Part shown: piece by piece, positions 8,554-15,896 of the stretch
How the letters are laid out: each line of letters opens with the position of its first letter
Position numbering within the stretch: the first letter of the stretch is position 1
Origin: Candidatus Ornithobacterium hominis
GTDB taxonomy: Bacteria; Bacteroidota; Bacteroidia; Flavobacteriales; Weeksellaceae
DNA length: 64,000 nt
NCBI RefSeq assembly: GCF_951229915.1
Contig: NZ_OX579588.1
Coordinates: 1,641,001 to 1,705,000 of the forward strand
Direction: 5' to 3'
Notes under the pieces: generated by a model
Told to the model about the DNA's origin: nothing
What the model saw: the letters and a program-made list of their open reading frames with translations, nothing else
The model's database searches: none
Position numbers and translations under genes: made by a program

Positions 8554-8584
8554 TTGATTTACCAAAAATATTTCGGTAAATTTG
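8554..8584 (+). promoter_or_regulatory. TTGA-N19-TAAATTTG promoter overlapped by an inverted repeat
   Basis: On the + strand, TTGA at 8554-8557 and TAAATTTG at 8577-8584 are separated by 19 bases, matching the Bacteroidota consensus. An inverted repeat ATTTACC / GGTAAAT (8557-8563 and 8575-8581) overlaps the minus-7 element. Transcription would run to sodC with a leader of about 270 nt, or to an unannotated RNA. The rest of 8585-8864 is AT-rich with no coding frame that I can support. Confidence 0.45.
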
Positions 8585-8864
8585 TAGACAAGACTTTCTT
8601 ATTTATTTTTAGCTCTTGCTCTATTAACTAATACGTGACAGCGTAGTAAAATGTTACAAGCTTTAATGTTAACTTTTAGTTAAAACTCAAATGATTTTTT
8701 TAATTTTAAGAGGCAAGTTTTATTTCAGAATATTTTTTTTGAATTCTAAAATAAATTCTTCCTAAAAAATATTCTAACAAATTTTACTTTTTTTCATAAA
8801 ACAGAAAAATCATAATGAGGTGATGGTATAATATTTGTGAAAATTAAGCTAAAATATCAAAATT

Positions 8865-9440
8865 ATGAAAAAACTTGTTTTAGGGATAAGCTTAGCATCC
8901 ATGATTTTTGCAGTGCAGTCTTGTGAGAAAAAAAATGAAGCTCAAAATACTAACAATGAGATAGTTGCACCGTCAGAGAATTCTGAAATGGGAGTCGTTT
9001 CTGAAGTTATCGTTCCTTTATCTTCCAAAAGCGGAAGTTCTGTGGCTGGAAGTGCAACCTTTACGCAAAGTGGCAACGAAGTGACCCTTAAAGTAGATGT
9101 TACAGGATTGAAAGGCAGTGAACATGCCATTCATATTCATGAAAATGGTGATTGCTCTGCCGATGATGGTTCTTCTGCTGGCGGGCACTGGAATCCTACT
9201 GGAGATGACCACGGGAAGTGGGGCGAAGGTGATTTTCACTACGGTGACATCGGTAATTTAGTTGCTGATGCAGAGGGTAAATCAACCTTAGTCTTTACAA
9301 CAGATAAGTGGACTTTAGAAGATAATGCAGAAAATGGATTGAGAGGAAAATCAGTTATCATCCATGCAAAAGCGGATGATTTTACATCTCAGCCATCTGG
9401 TGCTGCTGGAGATCGTATCGCTTGTGGGGTTATTAAATAA
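8865..9440 (+). CDS. sodC: Copper/zinc superoxide dismutase lipoprotein
   Basis: A 191-residue envelope enzyme that dismutates superoxide. It has a lipoprotein signal with lipobox VQSC (Cys20) and a Ser/Asn-rich linker to about residue 50. The SOD domain has all expected metal ligands: H90 and H92 (HIHENGDC), H108 (GGHWNP), H116 (bridging, DDHGKWGEGD), H125 (HYGD), the zinc Asp in the FHYGDIG stretch, and H167 (IIHAKADD). The structural disulfide is Cys97/Cys187. It is transcribed alone and ends at a strong terminator. It probably protects against external oxidative bursts. Confidence 0.95.
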   Translation: MKKLVLGISLASMIFAVQSCEKKNEAQNTNNEIVAPSENSEMGVVSEVIVPLSSKSGSSVAGSATFTQSGNEVTLKVDVTGLKGSEHAIHIHENGDCSADDGSSAGGHWNPTGDDHGKWGEGDFHYGDIGNLVADAEGKSTLVFTTDKWTLEDNAENGLRGKSVIIHAKADDFTSQPSGAAGDRIACGVIK

Positions 9441-9464
9441 TATCTTCTAATATTTTTTAGCCTC

Positions 9465-9505
9465 AAAAAAAAGCCTTTAGATTAAATTTCTGAAGGCTTT
9501 TTTTT
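9465..9505 (+). terminator. Terminator of sodC
   Basis: Arms A8-GCCTT (9465-9477) and AAGGC-T8 (9493-9505) form a 13-base-pair stem around a 15-base loop. It can work in both directions, but the nearest gene on the other strand ends at 9561. Confidence 0.85.
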
Positions 9506-9560
9506 ATCATATAAATTATGATTTCAAATTTTTTAAGGCTTAAAAAATTTTATGCTTTTT

Positions 9561-10976
9561 TTATGCTTTATTCAGCATATCCACTTCTGCTACTTTCAGT
9601 AGGAAATTATGCATCTGGTCGTTTCGCATAAATGATTTCATATGTTCACTTCCTGGCCCATACATCGCCAATTCTGTGTAGTCAGAGGTATGATTCATGC
9701 TGTTCCAACCCACGTGGAAGTGCTCATACTGCATTTTAGATAGCAACAGGAAAGGCAAATGCTTCGGGTTATAGATTCCATCTTCGGCTTGCACATCTTT
9801 GTAGTAGGCAATGATTTCTTTGGCGTGTTCGGTTGAAATTTTCATATTCCCAGAATTTTCATACAAGCGGTCTATGATTTCTTTTTCGGTAGCATCGGTT
9901 CTGATTCCTTGCAAAATCCAATCATTAGAATGCTTGATGCTCACCGTGTTATCAAATAGCGGGTCTACGCCTTTCCCGTACACCAAACCAGGATTTGCAT
10001 TCCCATGGTCAGAGGTTATTACGACTAGCGTATTTCCATCTTTTTTAGCAAAATCCAATACGTGATTCACACAAGAATCAAACATTAACTGATCAAATAA
10101 CAGAGCAGCAAAATCATTGCCGTGCGCCGCCCAGTCTACTTTGCCTGCCTCTACCTGCAATACAAAACCATTGCTATGTGATTTCATTTGCTCTATAGCT
10201 TTTTGCGTCAAATCCAATAAGTTAGGCGTAGTTTTATCTGTGCCCAAAGTTTTAGCATCTACAGAATACGGCAATGAATCTTCGGTGAAAACACCTAATA
10301 ACTTCTGATTTGGCTGAGCCTTCAGCATCTCAGATTTATTTTTTGCCACGTGATAGCCTTTCTTTGTAAAGACCGCGTACATATCTTTTTTATCTTTTCT
10401 AGACTTAGGGTCAAAATATTTTTGCCCGCCGCCCATCATCACATCAAAATCTAGCGTAGCATACTTCTCTGCAATAGCCGCTTGGTCGCTTCTAGACTTT
10501 ATATTCACACAAAATCCTGCTGGCGTGGCGTGCGTAATGGGCACGGTGGTAACGCAACCTACTTTTTTTCCCGCTTTTTTAAATTTTTGCAAGATTGGTT
10601 CATATTCTTCGCCTTTGGCGCCAATATTCAGGTTTCCGTTGGGGACTCTATGCCCCCCACCCCAAGAAGAACTCGCTGCAGCAGAATCTGTAACAATAGA
10701 CGTCTTAGAAGCCATATCCATCAACCCTCTTTGCATCAAATCATCTTGATATGCCCCCAGCCAAGCTGATGGTTTTCCTAAAATTCTTTTGCTATAAATA
10801 TCGCTCATTGCCAGCGTACCAGAACTCATGCCATCACTCACCATGAAGATAATGTTCTTGGTTTTTTTATGCCTAAATTCTTCTCTGATTGTATTTGATT
10901 TTAAGCTTTCTGCTCCCAAGAAAAAAGCCCCAAGCCCAAGCAAAGACGAGTTTTTAAAGAATTCTCTCCTTTTCAT
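9561..10976 (-). CDS. Alkaline phosphatase, probably Tat-exported
   Basis: A 471-residue PhoA-type alkaline phosphatase. The N-terminus MKRREFFKNSSLLGLGAFF has a twin-arginine motif (RREFFK) followed by a hydrophobic stretch, so Tat export is likely. Metal-binding MVSDGMSSG is at about 46-53 and the nucleophile motif TDSAAASS has Ser98. Further zinc ligands are in VDWAAHGND, VVITSDHGN and the late MNHTSDY segment. It hydrolyses phosphate monoesters in the periplasm or at the surface. It is monocistronic and convergent with sodC. No Pho-box-like operator could be recognised. Confidence 0.92.
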   Translation of the reverse strand: MKRREFFKNSSLLGLGAFFLGAESLKSNTIREEFRHKKTKNIIFMVSDGMSSGTLAMSDIYSKRILGKPSAWLGAYQDDLMQRGLMDMASKTSIVTDSAAASSSWGGGHRVPNGNLNIGAKGEEYEPILQKFKKAGKKVGCVTTVPITHATPAGFCVNIKSRSDQAAIAEKYATLDFDVMMGGGQKYFDPKSRKDKKDMYAVFTKKGYHVAKNKSEMLKAQPNQKLLGVFTEDSLPYSVDAKTLGTDKTTPNLLDLTQKAIEQMKSHSNGFVLQVEAGKVDWAAHGNDFAALLFDQLMFDSCVNHVLDFAKKDGNTLVVITSDHGNANPGLVYGKGVDPLFDNTVSIKHSNDWILQGIRTDATEKEIIDRLYENSGNMKISTEHAKEIIAYYKDVQAEDGIYNPKHLPFLLLSKMQYEHFHVGWNSMNHTSDYTELAMYGPGSEHMKSFMRNDQMHNFLLKVAEVDMLNKA

Positions 10977-11087
10977 GCCTAAAAATTTATTTATGACAAA
11001 TGTAAAGGTTTTTCGCTTAACTGAATATTATAATTTTGTTTAAATCTCATTTAAATGAAAACTAAAGCATAACTGAATGAACAAAAG

Positions 11088-11130
11088 AAGCGAGCTCTAA
11101 TTTACAAATCTGAGCTCGCTTTTTATTTTT
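11088..11130. terminator. Strong bidirectional terminator downstream of FISUMP gene A
   Basis: AAGCGAGCTC (11088-11097) and GAGCTCGCTT (11112-11121) form a perfect 10-base-pair stem with a T-rich tail on the + side and CTTTTGTT on the minus side. It terminates the minus-strand FISUMP gene A. Confidence 0.8.
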
Positions 11131-11189
11131 TAACGCCATGAGTAAACACTGGCTTAAACCACGCCTGTTTTCTCTTTATACGCTACTTT

Positions 11190-12215
11190 TTAATTATTAT
11201 CTTTAATACAACGCACGTTGCTCCCGAAGGATCGGTCGTTGCTGTTCGTAGTGTCGCCGCCACTGTCTAAGGTCATGTCGTAAGCAGAGCTACTGCCTCG
11301 AGCAGAGCTACTCCAGTACCACCCGTTAGATCTCTTGCGGCTCAGCGAACCATGGTGATAGCTACGGCTGCCAGCAGCTGCAAGGTTTGGCAATTTATTC
11401 TGTGTCCACATTTTACTTCTTACAGCATTGAGTAATTGCTGCCACTCCTCCACAGTCGGAACATGGTAACCAGACGGGCAAGGGTTATTAACTCCTCCTG
11501 CTCTCCACAACTCTAAATCTGAACCTGATGCCTTTTCACCATTCTTTGCCCAGTTATTGCCACCTTTAGTAATAAACTTCCCTGCTGCTTCGTCTGTGAC
11601 TGTCCAACTTTGGGCTTTTTTAGGGGTAGTTGGTGAATTCCTAAACTCATGCCCATCACTCGCTCTCTGCCATTGGTAATATGAACCATAAAGATTTTCG
11701 TCTCTGTGGATAGATTCTCCTGTTTTATTAACGGTCGGGTTAAAATGAGGACTATTTATGTCTGCATACGCCGCACCAAGGTTGAGGTTGAGCCATGTTT
11801 TATTGTAACCGCCCACGCTTACAGTTGTAGCGCAATACACAAAATCATGCTTACCGTCACCAAAGTGCTTATCAAAAAGTATATTTTCTGGTGTACATTG
11901 TTTGATTTTATTGATGATCTCATCTGCTCTGTCTGGCTGCTTATCGCGGATATAATTTATTTTCCCATTATCTACTATTATTATATCCCATTTGAGGTCT
12001 GAGAGGCTCGTGCGCTTCACCTTTTGGTCTTTTTCATCCCAAACTAAAAGCCATTGGGTAGATTTTTCCTCAACACCTTCTATGCGCAAGTTACCTTTTT
12101 GGTTATCTTTTGCGCTGATGTCTAATGTCGCCTTTGGAGCATCTGTGTTAATGCCCACCTGAGCGGTGACCGCAACCGCTGATAATACGGCTAAAGAAAG
12201 TAATAATTTCTTCAT
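11190..12215 (-). CDS. Secreted FISUMP-domain protein A with hypervariable C-terminus
   Basis: A 341-residue protein with signal peptide MKKLLLSLAVLSAVAVTAQ. A GINTDAPKATLDI segment follows, which I associate with the N-termini of many secreted Bacteroidota surface proteins. A linker comes next, then a FISUMP domain (about 100-341). Hallmarks are WLNLNLG, YQW, LWRAGGVNNPCPSGYHVP, YWSSSA and the C-terminal VRCIKDNN. This family has a C-type-lectin/FGE-like fold and is secreted or surface-exposed. Residues 283-333 are extremely different from the unlinked paralog at 25031-26785, while flanking DNA is nearly the same. No type IX sorting domain or lipobox is seen, so anchoring is unclear. Function is unknown; ligand binding is inferred from the fold. 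Confidence 0.85.
   Translation of the reverse strand: MKKLLLSLAVLSAVAVTAQVGINTDAPKATLDISAKDNQKGNLRIEGVEEKSTQWLLVWDEKDQKVKRTSLSDLKWDIIIVDNGKINYIRDKQPDRADEIINKIKQCTPENILFDKHFGDGKHDFVYCATTVSVGGYNKTWLNLNLGAAYADINSPHFNPTVNKTGESIHRDENLYGSYYQWQRASDGHEFRNSPTTPKKAQSWTVTDEAAGKFITKGGNNWAKNGEKASGSDLELWRAGGVNNPCPSGYHVPTVEEWQQLLNAVRSKMWTQNKLPNLAAAGSRSYHHGSLSRKRSNGWYWSSSARGSSSAYDMTLDSGGDTTNSNDRSFGSNVRCIKDNN
11217..11369 (-). other. Variable region of FISUMP gene A
   Basis: This codes residues 283-333. Against gene B, 29 of 47 gap-free aligned codons differ and 28 of those change the amino acid. Of the changed codons, 21 keep the third base, usually C or T. The 4-codon core SSSA (AGTAGCTCTGCT) occurs twice. 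The region ends at GTGCGTTGTATTAAAGATAA, the start of a tract of about 60 nt identical in both loci. Confidence 0.7.
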
Positions 12216-12462
12216 TTGTTTTATTTTTTTGGTTAATATTTTATTGGTTTATTCTTTTCTTAATTAAATTTTTGCTGTTTTTTTTGCTTCTTCATTTAGA
12301 AAGAGCCCCAACCCGTGAGGCTCTTCTTTTTGAAGAAATTACTACTCTCACACAGGTGAAAATAGAAAAACCGCACAAGATTTTCTTGCACGGCTTTGCG
12401 GTTCGCTCCCGCAGGGAAGCAAAAAATTATTATAAGTTATTGATAATGAGTTGTTTAGCTCA

Positions 12463-12522
12463 TTACTTGTGTGTGTGTGTGTGTGTGTGTTTACACTTTA
12501 TTTTGAAACTCACAAATTTCAT
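12463..12522 (-). CDS. Possible 19-residue leader peptide spanning the AC repeat
   Basis: Starts ATGAAATTTGTGAGTTTC and encodes MKFVSFKIKCKHTHTHTHK before TAA. The His-Thr run comes from the dinucleotide tract. Locus B has an in-frame equivalent two codons shorter with the same start and stop. Translation is not proven. The conserved frame is suggestive but could arise by chance one time in three. Confidence 0.35.
   Translation of the reverse strand: MKFVSFKIKCKHTHTHTHK
12469..12490. repeat. (GT)11 microsatellite in leader A
   Basis: Eleven GT units (AC on the transcribed strand). The matching tract in locus B (27041-27056) has eight units. Dinucleotide tracts of this length are prone to slippage, so copy number may vary between cells. 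Confidence 0.9.
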
Positions 12523-12591
12523 TTGTTAAAATTTCGTTATTTTTTTGTTAAAACTTTCCGTTGAGATTTTTCTCTTTTCTCAACCTGCCCG

Positions 12592-12623
12592 CAAATGTAT
12601 TTCACGTTTTTGAATTATGCAAA
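12592..12623 (-). promoter_or_regulatory. Promoter of FISUMP gene A
   Basis: On the minus strand TTTG (12623-12620), a 20-base spacer and TACATTTG (12599-12592) match the Bacteroidota TTTG-N19-TAnnTTTG consensus. The predicted start is near 12585, immediately before the first leader hairpin. It is identical in locus B. Confidence 0.75.
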
Positions 12624-12680
12624 TTTATTTTTTTTGGGGGCAGAGGATTTTTTTAAAGGCTTTAGAAATTTTCAAACAGA

Positions 12681-15600
12681 TTATTTCATTCTTTTTTTCT
12701 TGTTTTTTATCCCTGCCCAAACGGCTATAATTATCATCGCTCCAGCTACAAAATAAACGAATTTCGGTATTGGCATCGGGTCGCCAGAGGCATAGCTATG
12801 CAAGCCCGATAGATAATAATTCACGCCAAATGATGTCATTATGATAGACCAAAAAGCAAACATACTCGCTGTGTTCAGCACATAATGGTTGCCGAGTTTT
12901 GGCACAAATCTTAAATGCAAAACAATGGCGTAAACTATTACGCTAATCAATGCCCAAGTTTCCTTCGGGTCCCAAGCCCAATATCTTCCCCAGGATTCAT
13001 TGGCCCAAATTCCGCCCAAAAATGTCCCCACGGTGAGTAGGAATAAACCTACCGTCATAGACATTTCATTGATGTAAGTTAATTCTCTGATTTTTAAATC
13101 TATGATAGCTTTATTTTTTTCGGTTCTGAAAATGTAAAACAATAAAACCATCAAACCTAAAACGGCGGAAAACGCCAGCGGAGCATAGCCGCTCACAATC
13201 GTAGCTACGTGAATTTTCAGCCAATAGGATTTCAAAACTGGCATCAAATTCGTGATTTCGGGATTTATCCAATCCAACCAACTAACCAAAAGCAAAGCTC
13301 CTGAAAATAAAGTTGCTAATGGAAGTGAAAAGTCTGACTTTCTGAACGTTACCAATCCACTCAACAATAAAATCAAAGCTACAAAAACTAACATTTCATA
13401 GCCATTACTCCACGGAGCGTGCTGTGCAACATACCATCTCAAAATTACATTCCCCACAAAGGCAATGAACGACAACAAAATCAAAATTACTAAAAGATTC
13501 CAAAAAAATTGAATGATTTTGCTGTGATTGAACATTTTAATAATTGCTAAAATCAGCATTACAAAACCTAAGGTGAATAAGATTTGGAATAGCCAAAAAT
13601 TAAGATTCAACCTGTTGTACCACAGCTCGGCTTCTAATCTTTCGGGCGAGGGTATAATTTTTTCGCCAATTACATCTTGATAAGTCTTGATGTAATTTAA
13701 TTTTTCTGAAGCGGCTTCATAATCTCGTTTAGCTAAATCATTGAAGTAAGCTGGCAAAATATGCTCAGCAAATTGAGCATCTTCTTGCGGAAAATTTTTG
13801 AAATCGTGGGTAAAGCTGTACCAAGTATTATTATCATCTTCTTTATTCGGTAAAACTTTTAAATAATTTCCAATAAAAAGGTTGTACAGAATATTGAATT
13901 TTTCGTCTAATTTCAGAATTTCTTTATCAAATTCATTTCGTTCAGCAGGTTTCTTTTGGTTTGCTTCTTCCACTTTGTCAGACAAAATATAATCGCCTTT
14001 TTCATTCAACAAATCAGAGAATGCCAACCAGCCATTTTTTCCTTTTTTCAGGTTTGGATAGCTTTCCTCAATTTTATATAAATCAATCTCTATCAATGGA
14101 ATATGTTGCCATAAATTCGGAGCGGTATGCATCGCCAGAAAAGTTTGATTCACATCCAAGGTAAACTTTCCATCGCTAGTCGGGTAAAAGAAATAGGATT
14201 TCCTAGATATTTTTCTGATAATTTCAGATGCCAAAGTATTTATCGGCTTAATTCTTCCGTCCAAATCTTGCACCAGCAAACGCCCAAATTGCTCAGCAAG
14301 GTCTTTATCAATTTCTTGTGATAGAATAATCGTATCATTAATAGCGAAACGATTGCTTTTTTCTTGCTCTTGAGCATTTACAAAACTCAATAAAAACAAG
14401 AAAAATAAAGGTGCGATTTGCTTTAACTTTTTTAATTTATTGCCCACAATATTAAATCTTGATTTTTTTCCGAATAAAGTAAAAATCATTCCTACCGTCA
14501 TTAAAAAATAACCGAAATAAGTGACCCAAGTTCCCCAAAAATCATGGTTTACAGACAAAACTGTACCTCGCTCATCGGTATCATAACTTGCCTGAAAAAA
14601 TCGGTAACCCTTGTAATCCAGCACATTATTCATAAAAATACGATACGGAATTTGCTCTTCACCATCCAAAATCGTTACTTCACTGGCATAAGAAGACGGA
14701 CTGGAAGAACCTGGGTAACGCTCTAATTGAAAGTCATTTAACCTTATTTTGAATGGGATTTCAATCGCTTTTGAACCGTAAGACAACTTAACATCTACAT
14801 CGTTGATGGTGGCATCGCTCGCCAAAGGAATAAATCCTTTTCGGTACAAAATATTCACCTCTTCAGATTGATCGTCCACCGATAATTTCACCAACAAAGC
14901 ATCATCTTGCGTTTCACTATTGTCTTTTAATTTTTCTGCAGTGGATTTAATTTCAAATTTCCCATGTTGGTGGAAAGTCAATGGGACAAAGGAAACATCG
15001 CCCGAACGATACAGGGTTCTCAGCGTAATCTCTTGCAAAGAATCCGCTTTCAAAACGCCTGTTCTTTGTTCATTCATAATAAAAAAGCTCAATTCTTTTG
15101 GTGACAAAACCTTGAATTGCCCATTTTCTTGAATGATATTCACGATATCTTTTTTATCAGATTGAAAACCGATTTCAAATTCAGGGTTTAATTTTTGTGT
15201 TTCGCCTTCGGTTAAGAAGATAGAACTTCTGCCATCACCTTGTGTTACCACTAATTCAAGCAAGGGTTTTCCGTTTTCTTTATCTTCTACTACATCTGCC
15301 ACAGCATCGGGAATGAAATCTTTATAATCTATGGTAATTTTCTTTCCGTTGAAATCTGTTTTGATGCTGAAATCATTGTTTTTAAGTGTAGAAAAAGATA
15401 GTTTTTCTGAAATCACTTTCGTTTGTTTCCCGTCAGAAATTTCAGCGTTGAGATAATTCGTATCTGAAATTAAAATATTAGAGCTTTCACCTTCTCTGAT
15501 TCTCATCACGCCTCCGTAAGAGGTGTACCGTGTAATCGCTGCTCCTAAAATTATAATGATGAAAGCTAAATGAAACGCCAAAATCGCCCATTTCTCTTTT

Positions 15601-15815
15601 CTCAATAATTTATATTTGAAAATATTTGCTAAAAATGTGAGCGAAAGCCCAGCCATTACTAATTCAAACCACCAAGCATCATAAATCATCACCCAAGCAG
15701 CTGATGTACCAAAATCGTTCTCTACAAAGGTGGCAACAGCCATTGCTACGCCAAAGATGAACAGTAAGATTAAAAATAATTTAGATGAAGAAAAAATTTT
15801 ATAAAGCCTTTCCAT
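12681..15815 (-). CDS. ccsA: Cytochrome c biogenesis protein CcsBA (fused ResB-CcsA)
   Basis: A fused system II cytochrome c synthase of about 1044 residues that exports haem and ligates it to CxxCH motifs in the periplasm. The N-terminal half is ResB/CcsB-like: membrane segments near residues 10-85, a large periplasmic domain, and a fourth segment near 440. The C-terminal half is CcsA with multiple helices and the tryptophan-rich haem motif WGRYWAWDPKETWAL. An insertion of about 240 polar residues lies between. The ATG at 15815 is preferred over an upstream TTG. It lies downstream of nrfHA, whose multihaem products need it, but a strong terminator sits between. Confidence 0.93.
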   Translation of the reverse strand: MERLYKIFSSSKLFLILLFIFGVAMAVATFVENDFGTSAAWVMIYDAWWFELVMAGLSLTFLANIFKYKLLRKEKWAILAFHLAFIIIILGAAITRYTSYGGVMRIREGESSNILISDTNYLNAEISDGKQTKVISEKLSFSTLKNNDFSIKTDFNGKKITIDYKDFIPDAVADVVEDKENGKPLLELVVTQGDGRSSIFLTEGETQKLNPEFEIGFQSDKKDIVNIIQENGQFKVLSPKELSFFIMNEQRTGVLKADSLQEITLRTLYRSGDVSFVPLTFHQHGKFEIKSTAEKLKDNSETQDDALLVKLSVDDQSEEVNILYRKGFIPLASDATINDVDVKLSYGSKAIEIPFKIRLNDFQLERYPGSSSPSSYASEVTILDGEEQIPYRIFMNNVLDYKGYRFFQASYDTDERGTVLSVNHDFWGTWVTYFGYFLMTVGMIFTLFGKKSRFNIVGNKLKKLKQIAPLFFLFLLSFVNAQEQEKSNRFAINDTIILSQEIDKDLAEQFGRLLVQDLDGRIKPINTLASEIIRKISRKSYFFYPTSDGKFTLDVNQTFLAMHTAPNLWQHIPLIEIDLYKIEESYPNLKKGKNGWLAFSDLLNEKGDYILSDKVEEANQKKPAERNEFDKEILKLDEKFNILYNLFIGNYLKVLPNKEDDNNTWYSFTHDFKNFPQEDAQFAEHILPAYFNDLAKRDYEAASEKLNYIKTYQDVIGEKIIPSPERLEAELWYNRLNLNFWLFQILFTLGFVMLILAIIKMFNHSKIIQFFWNLLVILILLSFIAFVGNVILRWYVAQHAPWSNGYEMLVFVALILLLSGLVTFRKSDFSLPLATLFSGALLLVSWLDWINPEITNLMPVLKSYWLKIHVATIVSGYAPLAFSAVLGLMVLLFYIFRTEKNKAIIDLKIRELTYINEMSMTVGLFLLTVGTFLGGIWANESWGRYWAWDPKETWALISVIVYAIVLHLRFVPKLGNHYVLNTASMFAFWSIIMTSFGVNYYLSGLHSYASGDPMPIPKFVYFVAGAMIIIAVWAGIKNKKKRMK

Positions 15816-15835
15816 AAGCCATATTCTCAAATTTA

Positions 15836-15872
15836 GAAAAAATGGTTTTAAGCGAACTTAAAACCATTTTAT
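15836..15872 (-). terminator. Strong terminator between nrfA and ccsBA
   Basis: A perfect 14-base-pair stem AAAATGGTTTTAAG / CTTAAAACCATTTT with a tetraloop (TTCG on the transcribed strand) and a T tail on the minus strand. Confidence 0.85.
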
Positions 15873-15896
15873 TTTTTATAACAGGTTGATTTTTAA

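Larger units (their letters stand above)
12216..12585 (-). promoter_or_regulatory. Structured 5' leader of FISUMP gene A
   Basis: The transcript leader of about 370 nt is shared with locus B at roughly 95% identity by eye. In order from the predicted start it has: hairpin GTTGAGA/TCTCAAC at 12560-12584; a tiny ORF at 12463-12522; hairpin TAATGAG/CTCATTA at 12444-12465; a small TCCC/GGGA hairpin; a terminator-like stem at 12369-12403 followed by TTTTTCTATTTT; and a second stem AAGAGCC/GGCTCTT at 12301-12325 followed by TCT. This resembles an attenuated leader or a short stable RNA of about 215 nt. Confidence 0.6.

Noticed and set aside
11190..12215. FISUMP loci as transposon-borne duplicates
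   Set aside because: No terminal inverted repeats, target duplications or transposase are visible around either copy. Only the leader, signal peptide and FISUMP domain are shared.
12272..12529. 85-codon + strand ORF conserved with the one at 26844-27095
   Set aside because: It is antisense to the shared leader and its conservation follows from the duplicated DNA. It contains the repeat as VCVC and has no protein-like features.
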